A stretch of 64,000 nt of DNA, taken from positions 62,001-126,000 of the forward strand of contig NZ_JAUSRO010000002.1 of the NCBI RefSeq assembly GCF_030811835.1, in the 5' to 3' direction. Of this stretch, positions 50,087 through 58,394 are shown piece after piece. How positions within the stretch are numbered: position 1 is the stretch's first letter; each line of letters begins with the position of its first letter. The notes under the pieces are model-generated. The model saw nothing but the letters and a program-made list of their open reading frames with translations, had not been told where the DNA came from and did not search any database. This stretch comes from Variovorax ginsengisoli. Its GTDB lineage: Bacteria; Pseudomonadota; Gammaproteobacteria; Burkholderiales; Burkholderiaceae_C. The position numbers and the translations under genes were made by a program.

Positions 50087-51418
50087 TCAGGCCGAATGCG
50101 GTCGGGCAATGCGGGTCAGCAAGTTGCGCCAGGCGGGGCGCAACACGATCTGCGGCCGTGCACTGCGCACCTGCGCCTCGGCGGCCGCCAGGCTGGCGGG
50201 GCCGCCATGCAGATGCAGCCAGCCGACGGTGACCGCGGCGCTGCGCGAGAAGCCGAGTGCGCAGCAGACCCACACTTCGCGGGCCGGATGGGCGCGCCGC
50301 TGGCCGTCCACCAACTCGATCGCGCGCTGCAGCCGAGCCCGCGACGGCACAACCAGATCGAGCATCGGCACGCAACGCGCATCGGCCGCGCGCGGCGGCT
50401 GCAGTTCGGCACACAGGCTCACCAGCCGGGGCTGGCCGGCCGCCAGCCATTCGGCCTGCGTGGGTAGCCGGCCCAGCCGCAGGCCCGGCGCCACGCTGAC
50501 CGATGCCGGCAGGCGCCGGGTCCAGGCCCATGCATTGAGTGTGGCCGCAGCCCGATAAGGCGCATAGAGCCAGCGTGCCGCCCAGCGCATGCGGCCGTGC
50601 ACGTCCATCTGGAAGCCCCGCGCGCCGAAGCCGAGGTAATTCAGTGCCACCAGTCCCAGCGAGGCCGCCGGCCAGCCCAGCCACAGCGCCAGGCCGCCCC
50701 ACCTGAGCGCCACGGCCAGGCACAGCGCTGCGCCGCTCGCATAGGCGAGCGCGAGCTTCCAGCGCGACGGCTCGGCCGTGAACCGCCAGCCGCGCGGCAG
50801 CGAGACCACGCGCTCGAGCGGCCAGAGCCACACGCACAACAGCCCCAGCAGCGCGCCCGTCGGGATGTCGATGAAGTGGTGCTGCCAGGTGGTGAGCACC
50901 GACGCGCAGATGGCAAACGCCCACACATGCAGCACCGCCCGCGCCCAGCGTGCGGCGAGCAGGCGCCGGTAGAAGTCCCACAGGATCACGGCCAGCGCGA
51001 TGTGCAGCGACGGCGCCTGGTTGAACGGTTTGTCGAAGCCGCGCAGCGCGTCGAACAGGAACGCGGGCGCGCCTTCGACCACCGGTTGCCCAAAGCTGAA
51101 ACGCAGCGGCCAGATCAGGAAACAAGTGACGGCAATGACGGTGGCGGTCAGCAGTCGCCAGGCATGGCGGTCGAGCGTGTGGCGGTCGCGTGCGAGAAAG
51201 AGCGACAGCGCATAGAAGGCATTGATGGTCCAGTACGGAAAGATCGTCCAGGGCCAGAAGGGGATCTGCCGCTCCCACCCGAAGGCCAGCGTCGGCACCT
51301 GGGGGCGCGATGCCGCCCACCAGGTCGCGAATCCGTAGGTGGCGTAGAACAGCGGGCCGAGCAGCAGCAGCCAGGCGGCGGCACGCTGCCACGGTCGGTG
51401 TCGGGCGGGCGCCTGCAT
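50087..51418 (-). CDS. ynbD: PAP2/AUR1-like membrane phosphatase fused to a dual-specificity (Cys) phosphatase (YnbD-like)
   Basis: A 443-residue fusion. The N-terminal part is a six-helix PAP2 domain of the AUR1/inositolphosphotransferase type, with APSLHIALAVILWDF (first His) and WQHHFIDIPTGALLG (second His and Asp). The C-terminal about 150 residues form a dual-specificity phosphatase with Cys386 and Arg392 in CALGFSRS, the CX5R site. The Asp general acid would be DLVV/PMLDL near 345. Start at MQAPARHRPW, 8 bases after the methyltransferase stop. The domain order matches Escherichia coli YnbD. PTPMT1-type Cys phosphatases can remove phosphate from phosphatidylglycerophosphate or phosphatidylinositol phosphate, which suggests a lipid substrate. 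Confidence 0.87.
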   Translation of the reverse strand: MQAPARHRPWQRAAAWLLLLGPLFYATYGFATWWAASRPQVPTLAFGWERQIPFWPWTIFPYWTINAFYALSLFLARDRHTLDRHAWRLLTATVIAVTCFLIWPLRFSFGQPVVEGAPAFLFDALRGFDKPFNQAPSLHIALAVILWDFYRRLLAARWARAVLHVWAFAICASVLTTWQHHFIDIPTGALLGLLCVWLWPLERVVSLPRGWRFTAEPSRWKLALAYASGAALCLAVALRWGGLALWLGWPAASLGLVALNYLGFGARGFQMDVHGRMRWAARWLYAPYRAAATLNAWAWTRRLPASVSVAPGLRLGRLPTQAEWLAAGQPRLVSLCAELQPPRAADARCVPMLDLVVPSRARLQRAIELVDGQRRAHPAREVWVCCALGFSRSAAVTVGWLHLHGGPASLAAAEAQVRSARPQIVLRPAWRNLLTRIARPHSA

Positions 51419-51426
51419 CGCAGCGT

Positions 51427-53187
51427 CTAGTGACCGGTGCGGATCGCCAGCGACACGGTGAAGATCCCCCACTCATCGACGCGCTGGGCGATCTTGCGAA
51501 AGCCCGCGGCCTCGACCAACTGGTCCATCTCGGCCTGCGTGCGGCGGCGCATCACCCACGCTTCCCCCTGGCGGTGGCTGGTGAGCGCGCGCGCAATCAT
51601 CTCCAGCTGCGGGTGCCAGGGTTGGTTGGTGTAGACGAGGTAGCCGCCATCTTCCACTGCATCGCCCACACCCGCGAGCGAGCGGCTGACCATTTCGTTG
51701 TCGGGGAACAGCTCGTAGAGGCCCGACACCACGGCCAGCGTGGGGCGTGGCACGACGCTGCCGACGCTCATTCGGTCGAAGGCGTCGGCCTGCACGAACT
51801 GGGCGACGTCTTCGAGGCCCTTCTCCGCGATCAGCGCCCGGCCGTCGCGCACGTTGATCTCGCTGTAGTCGCGCAGCAGCACCGAACTGGCGCGCACCGG
51901 GCTTGTGACCACCGCGTCGAGCACGTAACGGCCATGGCCGGCAGCGATGTCCATCAGCCGCACTTCGCGGTGCTTGCGCACCAGGCGTTCCATGGCATCG
52001 CGCAGGAACTCCTCCACGTGGATCTTGCGCTGGCGGATGCCGCGCCAGCCGATCGATTCGAGGTAGGTGCGGTCGATCGACCGCCCTAGGCTGCCGCGGC
52101 CAGCCGGTTGGTTGCGGTAGACATAGTCGAGCGTGCTGCCCGAATCGAAGCCGGTGGCGTGACCGAGCTTGACGCCCTCCGACAGGCGGCCGCCCAGCCG
52201 CAGGCTGGCGCGCGTGAGTGCCCAGTAGATGCCGCGTGGCGACAGCGCCGGCAGTGGCGCGGCCAGCCTGCGCGACTCCTCGGCGGTGTCGCCGCGCAGG
52301 TGCGCCTCGCGCAGGTCGACCGGTTGCGGCGCGGTGTCGAAGCGCTCCAGCACGAAAGCGCGCACGCCCTGCACGGCGGCTGCGCGGTCGCGTTCGCCGA
52401 GCGTGTCGTGAAAGAAGCCCGGCAACTCGACCTTCGTCTTGACGGCGCTGCCCAGCCGCTCGAAGAACCGGTGCTGCGGCTTGTGGTGCACCACCCAGTC
52501 GGCGCCAGAGATGAGCAACTGCACCGGCAGCGTGATGGCGTTGGCGTCGGCCACCACCCGGTCGGCGGCGGCGTACAGGTCGAGCAGGATGTTGACCGCA
52601 ATGGGCCGCGAGATCAGCGGATCGCGCTCGTAGCTGGCGATGCGCTCGGGGTCGTGCGTGAGGAACTTGGGTTTGACGTAGCTGTTGACGAAGAACAGCC
52701 CGCGCAGCTTGTGCATCAGCCCCAGGCCGGCGCGCGCAAAGGGCACGTAGAGCTTGACCTTGAAGGCCGGCGAAGCCAGCGTGAGGCCGCGCACCTTGGG
52801 GGCGTAGTCGTGCGCCCAGGTGGCGATCAGCACCGCGCCCACGCTCTGGGCGATGACGTGGATGTCCTGCTCGGGCACGCCGTGCACGCTGCCGATGTGG
52901 TCGATGAAGGTCTGCACGTCGCGCACCGAGGTCGCGAAGCTCGGGCTGTGGCCGCGCGGGCCGGGCGACAGGCCGTGGCCGCGAGCGTCCCAGGCGAAGA
53001 AGTCGAAGTCGGGCAGGTCGAGCTCGTCGACCAGGTGCGCCATGCGCGCGCCGTGCTCATGGCCGCGGTGAAAGAGCACGACCGCGCCCCGTCGGTGGGG
53101 GGTCGTCGCGGGCCAGTGGCGGTAGAAAAGGGAAACGTGGTCGTGGGTCTCGAAATGGTGTTCTTGCGGTACGCGTGGTTCTGTCAT
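51427..53187 (-). CDS. ynbC: Bifunctional alpha/beta hydrolase/SAM-dependent methyltransferase (YnbC-like)
   Basis: A 586-residue fusion. Residues 1-300 are a monoglyceride-lipase-like alpha/beta hydrolase: FHRGHEHGAR (oxyanion region), WDARGHGLSPGPRG, the nucleophile elbow IAQSVGAV (Ala instead of the first Gly), ISGADWVVHH (Asp) and GFFHDTLGE (His). Residues about 310-586 are a class I methyltransferase with LMDIAAGHGRYVLDAV as the SAM loop. Same order as Escherichia coli YnbC. It begins 12 bases after the CDP-alcohol phosphotransferase stop. Acyl hydrolysis of a lipid plus head-group methylation is the simplest reading but is untested. Confidence 0.88.
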   Translation of the reverse strand: MTEPRVPQEHHFETHDHVSLFYRHWPATTPHRRGAVVLFHRGHEHGARMAHLVDELDLPDFDFFAWDARGHGLSPGPRGHSPSFATSVRDVQTFIDHIGSVHGVPEQDIHVIAQSVGAVLIATWAHDYAPKVRGLTLASPAFKVKLYVPFARAGLGLMHKLRGLFFVNSYVKPKFLTHDPERIASYERDPLISRPIAVNILLDLYAAADRVVADANAITLPVQLLISGADWVVHHKPQHRFFERLGSAVKTKVELPGFFHDTLGERDRAAAVQGVRAFVLERFDTAPQPVDLREAHLRGDTAEESRRLAAPLPALSPRGIYWALTRASLRLGGRLSEGVKLGHATGFDSGSTLDYVYRNQPAGRGSLGRSIDRTYLESIGWRGIRQRKIHVEEFLRDAMERLVRKHREVRLMDIAAGHGRYVLDAVVTSPVRASSVLLRDYSEINVRDGRALIAEKGLEDVAQFVQADAFDRMSVGSVVPRPTLAVVSGLYELFPDNEMVSRSLAGVGDAVEDGGYLVYTNQPWHPQLEMIARALTSHRQGEAWVMRRRTQAEMDQLVEAAGFRKIAQRVDEWGIFTVSLAIRTGH

Positions 53188-53199
53188 GAAATCCCTGTC

Positions 53200-53817
53200 T
53201 CAGATGATGGGTGGGCCGCTGATCTCGGCCAGCGCGCGGCGGACCCGGTTCACGATGGTCCAGGCGACCAGCAGGGCCAGCAATGGCATCAGCCATGCGG
53301 TCCATGCGGGCAACGGCCCGCCGAGGGCCACGTAGAGTCCGAGGGCGCCAAAGACGAAGGCACGGTCGCTCTTGCCGAGCGGGCCGTCGTAACGGCGTGA
53401 CGCGCCAACGGTCGGGCCAAGGGCGCCGGTGAATTCGCTCAGCCCTGCCAGCACGATCACCGTGCCGACCCAGAAGGGGCTGAAGGGCAGCACCAGCGCG
53501 AAGGGGAGGTAGAGCGCCGCGTCGGAGACGACGTCCGTCAGCTCGTTGAGGAAGGCGCCCAGTGCGCTTTGCTGGTGATGTTCGCGCGCCAGCATGCCGT
53601 CGATGGCGTTGAACGCCATGCGCAGGAACATCCACAGCGGGACCAGCGCGAACGCGCCGAGCGGCGGGGCTGCGAAGAAGAGCCAGAGGCCCAGCGCCAC
53701 GGAGAGCCCGCAGGCGGCGATCGTGACCTGGTTGGCGGTGACCCCAGCCCGATGCAGGCGCAGCACCAGCGGTCTCAGCAGGGCCTGAAAGCGCGGCTTC
53801 AGCTCGTAGATCGACAA
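53200..53817 (-). CDS. ynbA: CDP-alcohol phosphatidyltransferase (YnbA-like)
   Basis: The 205-residue membrane enzyme would join CDP-diacylglycerol to an alcohol. The family motif is present from Asn70 to Asp95: NAIDG, AR at 77-78, Gly87, then Asn91 and Asp95. Two of the four usual aspartates are replaced by Asn (positions 70 and 91); Escherichia coli YnbA, as I recall, has the same changes, so this is a subfamily trait. A further Asp99 may compensate. The TTG start at 53817 is chosen because AGGGG lies 8 bases before it and the protein then begins [10 protein letters not shown] as in YnbA; a GTG at 53856 is possible. First gene of the cassette, divergent from ruvB. Confidence 0.85.
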   Translation of the reverse strand: MSIYELKPRFQALLRPLVLRLHRAGVTANQVTIAACGLSVALGLWLFFAAPPLGAFALVPLWMFLRMAFNAIDGMLAREHHQQSALGAFLNELTDVVSDAALYLPFALVLPFSPFWVGTVIVLAGLSEFTGALGPTVGASRRYDGPLGKSDRAFVFGALGLYVALGGPLPAWTAWLMPLLALLVAWTIVNRVRRALAEISGPPII

Positions 53818-53932
53818 ACTTATCCCCTCTGTTCTTGTAAGAGCGGCGATTCTCACTCGCCGCCCTGCGCGATCCTGTCGTCCGCAGCGCCGTCATCGCG
53901 AACTAAACTCTGCCAACGTTGCCTTATTGCAC

Positions 53933-54988
53933 ATGACCATCCAGACCGACGATTTTGCACCGCCCCTCCCGCGCATGGTGTCTGCCGCGCCCGCCTCGCC
54001 CAACGAGGAAGCGATCGAGCGCGCGCTGCGCCCCAAGCTGCTGCAGGAGTATGTCGGCCAGGCCAAGGTGCGCGAGCAACTGGAGATCTTCATCGGCGCG
54101 GCCCGCAAGCGCGGCGAGGCGCTCGACCATGTGCTGCTGTTCGGCCCGCCCGGACTGGGCAAGACCACGCTCAGTCACATCATCGCGGCCGAGCTGGGCG
54201 TGAACCTGCGCCAGACCTCCGGGCCGGTGCTGGAAAAGCCCAAGGATCTTGCGGCGCTTTTGACCAACCTCGAGCGCAACGACGTGCTCTTCATCGACGA
54301 GATCCACCGCCTGTCGCCCGTGGTCGAGGAAATCCTCTACCCCGCGCTGGAGGACTACCAGATCGACATCATGATCGGCGAAGGCCCGGCTGCGCGCAGC
54401 ATCAAGCTCGACCTGCAGCCGTTCACGCTGGTCGGGGCGACCACCCGCGCGGGCATGCTGACCAACCCGCTGCGCGACCGCTTCGGCATCGTCTCGCGGC
54501 TGGAGTTCTACACGGCCGAAGAACTGGCGCGCATCGTCACGCGCAGCGCCGGGCTCCTGAACGTGCCGATGGACGCGGCCGGCGGCTTCGAGATCGCGCG
54601 CCGCTCGCGCGGCACGCCGCGCATTGCCAACCGCCTGCTGCGCCGGGTGCGCGATTACGCCGAGGTCAAGGGCGACGGCCGCATCACCGAGGACATCGCG
54701 CACCGGGCGCTCGCCATGCTGGACGTCGACCCGCAGGGCTTCGACTTGATGGACCGCAAGCTGCTCGAAGCCGTGATCCATCGCTTTGACGGTGGGCCGG
54801 TCGGGCTGGACAACATTGCTGCGAGCATCGGCGAGGAGTCGGGCACGATCGAGGACGTGATCGAGCCCTACCTGATCCAGCAGGGCTACCTGCAGCGCAC
54901 GCCGCGCGGTCGCATCGCCACGCTGGCGGCGTACCGCCACCTGGGTGTGGCGCCGCCGACGCGCGACGGCGATCTGTTCGGGGCCTGA
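53933..54988 (+). CDS. ruvB: Holliday junction branch migration helicase RuvB
   Basis: AAA+ motor of 351 residues. [18 protein letters not shown] is Walker [10 protein letters not shown] Walker [10 protein letters not shown] sensor 1, [18 protein letters not shown] sensor 2, and a C-terminal winged helix follows. Start ATG at 53933; a TTG at 53927 would add two residues. It is divergent from the lipid cassette and separated from ruvA by it and one membrane-protein gene. Confidence 0.97.
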   Translation: MTIQTDDFAPPLPRMVSAAPASPNEEAIERALRPKLLQEYVGQAKVREQLEIFIGAARKRGEALDHVLLFGPPGLGKTTLSHIIAAELGVNLRQTSGPVLEKPKDLAALLTNLERNDVLFIDEIHRLSPVVEEILYPALEDYQIDIMIGEGPAARSIKLDLQPFTLVGATTRAGMLTNPLRDRFGIVSRLEFYTAEELARIVTRSAGLLNVPMDAAGGFEIARRSRGTPRIANRLLRRVRDYAEVKGDGRITEDIAHRALAMLDVDPQGFDLMDRKLLEAVIHRFDGGPVGLDNIAASIGEESGTIEDVIEPYLIQQGYLQRTPRGRIATLAAYRHLGVAPPTRDGDLFGA

Positions 54989-55003
54989 GCCGAACCGGAG
55001 CCA

Positions 55004-55025
55004 GGCGCTGTCACTGGCGCTGTCA
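55004..55025 (+). repeat. 10-bp direct repeat upstream of the metallophosphoesterase
   Basis: GGCGCTGTCA occurs at 55004-55013 and 55016-55025. The CTGTCAC...CTGTCAT words resemble Pho-box half-sites, but the period is 12 rather than the usual 11, so a PhoB site is only a weak possibility. Confidence 0.4.
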
Positions 55026-55083
55026 TTGTTGCGTCATGCCACCGCCGCGCCAGCGTCACGCACGCGGCGCAAGCTTCGGCCTC

Positions 55084-55965
55084 ATGCAACGCGACGACGC
55101 CTTTCTTCGCGCATGGCGCGACACCTCCGGTCCTTCGTCTACCGACGCGGACGATGAACCCACGCGTGCGCCGCAGCGCTTTCGCACGTTGTGGATCTCC
55201 GACCTGCATCTGGGCACGCCCGGTTGCCAGGCGCGCGCGCTGCTCGACTTCCTCAAGCACACCGAGTCCGAGACGCTGTTCCTGGTCGGCGACATCATCG
55301 ACGGCTGGCAGCTCAAGCGCCATTGGTACTGGCCGCAGGCGCACAACGACGTGGTGCAGAAGCTGCTGCGCAAGGCCCGCAAGGGCACGCGCGTGATCTT
55401 CATCCCCGGCAACCACGACGAGTTCGCCCGCAAGTACCTGAACCACAACTTCGGCGGCATCGACGTGGCGGACGACTGGATCCACGAGACCGCCGACGGT
55501 CGCAAGCTCTGGATCATGCATGGCGACCTGTTCGATGGCGTGATCCAGTGTGCCAAATGGCTGGCGCACGTGGGCGATTCGCTCTACGAATTCACGCTGC
55601 GCCTGAACCGGCACCTGAACTCGCTGCGCGCGCGCATGGGGTTGCCCTACTGGTCGCTCTCCAAGTACCTCAAGCTCAAGGTCAAGCGCGCGGTGAGCTA
55701 CGTCGGCGACTTCGAGACCGCTGTGGCGCGCGAGGCCCGCAAGCGTGGCGTGCAGGGCGTGGTGTGCGGCCATATCCATCATGCGGAGATGCGCGACATC
55801 GACGGCATGCTCTACTGCAACGACGGCGACTGGGTCGAGAGCCTGACGGCGCTGGCCGAGCGTGCGGACGGCACGCTGGAGATCCTGCACTGGTCCGAGC
55901 ACATGCCGCGGATGGTGCGCTCGAAGAAGGAAAAGGCCGCGAACCGGGACACCGTCGCGGCATGA
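55084..55965 (+). CDS. Calcineurin-like metallophosphoesterase (UDP-2,3-diacylglucosamine diphosphatase-like)
   Basis: About 293 residues. Metal-site motifs are WISDLHLGTPG (DxH), LVGDIIDGWQLKRHWYW (GDxxD), FIPGNHDEFAR (GNHD), MHGDLFDG and CGHIHHAEM (GHxH). This set is typical of the LpxH-related COG2908 branch, but the long basic C-terminal part (SKYLKLKVKRAVSYV and SKKEKAANRD) and the absence of the LpxH active-site spacing leave the substrate open. The ATG at 55084 is used; one at 55036 would add 16 residues. Neither has a clear ribosome-binding site. Confidence 0.82.
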   Translation: MQRDDAFLRAWRDTSGPSSTDADDEPTRAPQRFRTLWISDLHLGTPGCQARALLDFLKHTESETLFLVGDIIDGWQLKRHWYWPQAHNDVVQKLLRKARKGTRVIFIPGNHDEFARKYLNHNFGGIDVADDWIHETADGRKLWIMHGDLFDGVIQCAKWLAHVGDSLYEFTLRLNRHLNSLRARMGLPYWSLSKYLKLKVKRAVSYVGDFETAVAREARKRGVQGVVCGHIHHAEMRDIDGMLYCNDGDWVESLTALAERADGTLEILHWSEHMPRMVRSKKEKAANRDTVAA

Positions 55966-56025
55966 AGGCACGCGCCAGCGCGGCTGGCGGTGGCGACGTG
56001 GCGCGCATTGGGTAAACTCCTGCGC

Positions 56026-56478
56026 ATGTTGTCCTGGCTGCGTCTGGTCATGTTGTGGGCCGTCATGCTCGCTGTCCCCTTGCAGGGCTATGCGGCGGCG
56101 ACCATGGCTTTCTGCGCGCCCACGGGCACTCCAGCCGCCGCCGGGACGACACTGCAGCCTGTGGCGCAGGCCGATCACGGCAACCACGGCCATGCTGCGG
56201 CGCCGGACCATGGCGCGCATGCCACACACGCCGGCCACACCGGTACCCATGCGCAGCACGCCGAAACCGCGGCCGATGTTTCTGATGGCCATCACGCCCA
56301 TGCCGATGGCGGCGCCGCGCACAAGTGCGGCAACTGCGGGGCTTGCCACGCGCTTGGGTTGACTTCGGCGCTGCTGCAGTTCGTGCCCCACGTGCTGCCG
56401 CCCGCCGATCTGGTGGAGCCTTTCCACCCCGTGGCCAGCGTCGCGCCACGTCTTCTCGACAAGCCTCCTCGCGTCTGA
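56026..56478 (+). CDS. His-rich exported DUF2946-like protein at the head of a copper cluster
   Basis: A 150-residue protein with an N-terminal signal or anchor helix (MLSWLRLVMLWAVMLAVPL), a central His/Ala/Gly-rich metal-binding stretch (many HG, HA and DHG words at about 55-105), CGNCGACH near 115, and a hydrophobic helix after it. DUF2946-type proteins accompany copper-resistance genes, and the next genes are copper genes. The ATG at 56026 fits the signal peptide; 55990 is an alternative. Confidence 0.7.
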   Translation: MLSWLRLVMLWAVMLAVPLQGYAAATMAFCAPTGTPAAAGTTLQPVAQADHGNHGHAAAPDHGAHATHAGHTGTHAQHAETAADVSDGHHAHADGGAAHKCGNCGACHALGLTSALLQFVPHVLPPADLVEPFHPVASVAPRLLDKPPRV

Positions 56479-56493
56479 CGATGCGTTCGCACG

Positions 56494-56511
56494 CCCGTGA
56501 AAAGTCACGGG
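56494..56511. promoter_or_regulatory. Inverted repeat upstream of the copper genes, possible operator
   Basis: CCCGTGA-AAAG-TCACGGG is a perfect 7-bp inverted repeat in the 127-base gap between the DUF2946-like gene and the next gene. It has no T tract, and it does not match the MerR/CueR spacing, so the binding protein is unknown. Nothing else is seen in the gap. Confidence 0.45.
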
Positions 56512-56605
56512 TGTCGGCGCACGCCCATGCATCGCACGTCTGCCTTGCGCCCTGAACACGGGCGCGTCGGCCGACGCACCCCGTTCATGACTTCGCGAGG
56601 ATCCC

Positions 56606-56947
56606 ATGTCCCACATCACGACAGCCCGTTGGCTGTTGACCCTTCCGTTGGCAAGCTCGGCATTCGGCGCGTTCGCGCAGGCCGCACCGCCGCTGTCGAC
56701 CTACCGTTCGGCCATGGCCGGCTACCGCAGCTTTGCCGACGAGAAGCCGGTTCCCTGGAAAGAGGCCAACGAGATCGTTCACCGCCGTGGTGGCTGGAAG
56801 GCCTATGCGACGGAGGCCGAAACGTCGGGGGCGGCCGAGGATCGCAACGAGGCGCACGGCCATGCCGGGCATGCGGTGCTGAATCCGAGCACGCCGCACA
56901 TGCCGAACACGCCACAAGCGACGGATGACGCGAAGGGGCGGCCATGA
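56606..56947 (+). CDS. Small periplasmic protein of the copper cluster
   Basis: A 113-residue protein with a Sec signal peptide (cut near AFAQA) and a mature part with STYRSAMAGYRSFADEKPVPW and a His/Pro-rich tail (HGHAGHAVLNPSTPHMPNTP). I recall such proteins just before CusC-like genes in related genomes, with no known activity; copper binding through the tail is plausible. GAGGATC lies before the ATG. Its stop overlaps the TolC gene (ATGA). Confidence 0.72.
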   Translation: MSHITTARWLLTLPLASSAFGAFAQAAPPLSTYRSAMAGYRSFADEKPVPWKEANEIVHRRGGWKAYATEAETSGAAEDRNEAHGHAGHAVLNPSTPHMPNTPQATDDAKGRP

Positions 56948-58365
56948 AGCACCCGCCGCGCCTTGCCGCCTGCGCTGCAGCCCTGGCCGCCGCAGTGTCG
57001 CTGGCAGGTTGTGCCTCTGCCGGGATCGACGAGGCGCTCCAGGAGACCCACTTGCGTGCCGCGGCCTTTACCGGTGGCACGCTGGCGCTGGACCGCACCC
57101 CGGCCGACCGCGATCGCTCCGCCGCGCTCAGCCGCGACCTGCTGGCCCAGCCACTGACCCAGGACGCTGCCGTGCAGCTGGCGCTGGCCAACAGCCCGGC
57201 CGTCCAGGCACTGATGGCGCAGGGTGCGGCCGACGTTGCCGCGGCGGGGCAGGCCGCGCGCCTGCCCAACCCGGTGTTGGCCTTCGAGCGCCTGCGTCTG
57301 GGCAGCGAACTGGAACTGGGGCGCCTGCTCTCCTTCGGCTTGCTGGATGTGCTGCTGTTGCCGCAACGCGCGGCCCTCGGGCAGCGCCAGGCACAGCAGG
57401 CCCGGTTGCAGCTGACCGGCGCCGTGGTCGACCAGGTCACGCGCGTGCGGCAGGACTGGGTGCGTGCCGTGGCCGCACAGCAGTCGCTGTCGTATGCCGA
57501 GCAGGTGCAGCAATCGGCCGAGGCCAGCGCCGAGCTGGCGCTGCGCATGCAGCGCGTGGGGAACTTCAGCCGGCTGCAGCGCGCGCGCCAGCAGGTCTTC
57601 TATGCCGACGCGACCACCGAACTCGCCGTGGCGCGCCATGCGGCGACGGCCACGCGCGAAGCGCTGGTGCGCAGCCTTGGGCTCGACGACGTGCAGGCCG
57701 CGCAGCTGCGCCTGCCTGAGCGCCTGGCCGAGTTGCCCAAGACGCCGCGGCAAGCGCAGGACGTAGCCGCAGCCGCAGGTGCCGAGCGCCTGGATGTGCA
57801 ACTCGCCCGCACGCAGCTCGAACTGGCCGGCCGCGCGCAGGGCCTGAACCTGCTGGGCTCCTTCACCGACGTGGAAGTCGGCGGGCGTCGCGACACGGTG
57901 TTCGACAACGCCGAAGGCACGCGCAGCACGCGCCGTGGGTTCGAACTTGCCATCCGGCTGCCCCTGTTCGACTGGGGCGATGCGCAGCGCGACGCCATGA
58001 ACGCACAGGCGCTGGCCGCTGCGCACCGCTACGACGCTGCCGTGCGCGACGCGTCATCGCAGCTGCGCGAGAGCTATTCGGCCTACCGCACGGCGTACGA
58101 CATCGCTCGCCACTACCGTGACGAGATCGCGCCGCTGCGCCAAGCCATGGCCGACGAGAACGTGCTCCGCTACAACGGCATGCTCATCGGCGTGTTCGAG
58201 CTGCTGGCCGAGGCGCGTGACCAGATCGCGAGCGTGCGCCGCGCCATCGATGCACAGCAGCAGTTCTGGCTGGCCGATGCCGCGCTGGCCGCCACCGTCA
58301 TCGGCCGTCCTGTCGGCGTGGGGGCCATCGCGTCTGCCGCACCCACCCCATCTGCTGCGCACTGA
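56944..58365 (+). CDS. TolC-family outer-membrane efflux lipoprotein (CusC-like)
   Basis: A 473-residue outer-membrane channel protein with a lipobox (SLAGCAS, Cys near 20) and two OEP repeats rich in long Ala/Gln/Arg helices (VQLALANSPAVQALMAQGAA; LDVQLARTQLELAGRAQGL). In other bacteria it would pair with CusA (RND) and CusB. Neither gene is present here, so it either uses partners encoded elsewhere or a shortened copper-export route. It is coupled to the upstream small gene and is 29 bases before the oxidase. Confidence 0.88.
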   Translation: MKHPPRLAACAAALAAAVSLAGCASAGIDEALQETHLRAAAFTGGTLALDRTPADRDRSAALSRDLLAQPLTQDAAVQLALANSPAVQALMAQGAADVAAAGQAARLPNPVLAFERLRLGSELELGRLLSFGLLDVLLLPQRAALGQRQAQQARLQLTGAVVDQVTRVRQDWVRAVAAQQSLSYAEQVQQSAEASAELALRMQRVGNFSRLQRARQQVFYADATTELAVARHAATATREALVRSLGLDDVQAAQLRLPERLAELPKTPRQAQDVAAAAGAERLDVQLARTQLELAGRAQGLNLLGSFTDVEVGGRRDTVFDNAEGTRSTRRGFELAIRLPLFDWGDAQRDAMNAQALAAAHRYDAAVRDASSQLRESYSAYRTAYDIARHYRDEIAPLRQAMADENVLRYNGMLIGVFELLAEARDQIASVRRAIDAQQQFWLADAALAATVIGRPVGVGAIASAAPTPSAAH

Positions 58366-58394
58366 GCGCCATCCCCCCCATCACGGTCATCGAC

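Noticed and set aside
49623..51476. 617-codon minus-strand frame through ynbD into the small membrane-protein gene
   Set aside because: Only the last 147 codons are real; the rest is a shadow of the PAP2-phosphatase fusion in another frame.
55004..55025. PhoB box before the metallophosphoesterase
   Set aside because: The two CTGTCA words are spaced by 12 bases, one more than a Pho box, and no second pair or supporting gene context is present. Kept only as a direct repeat.
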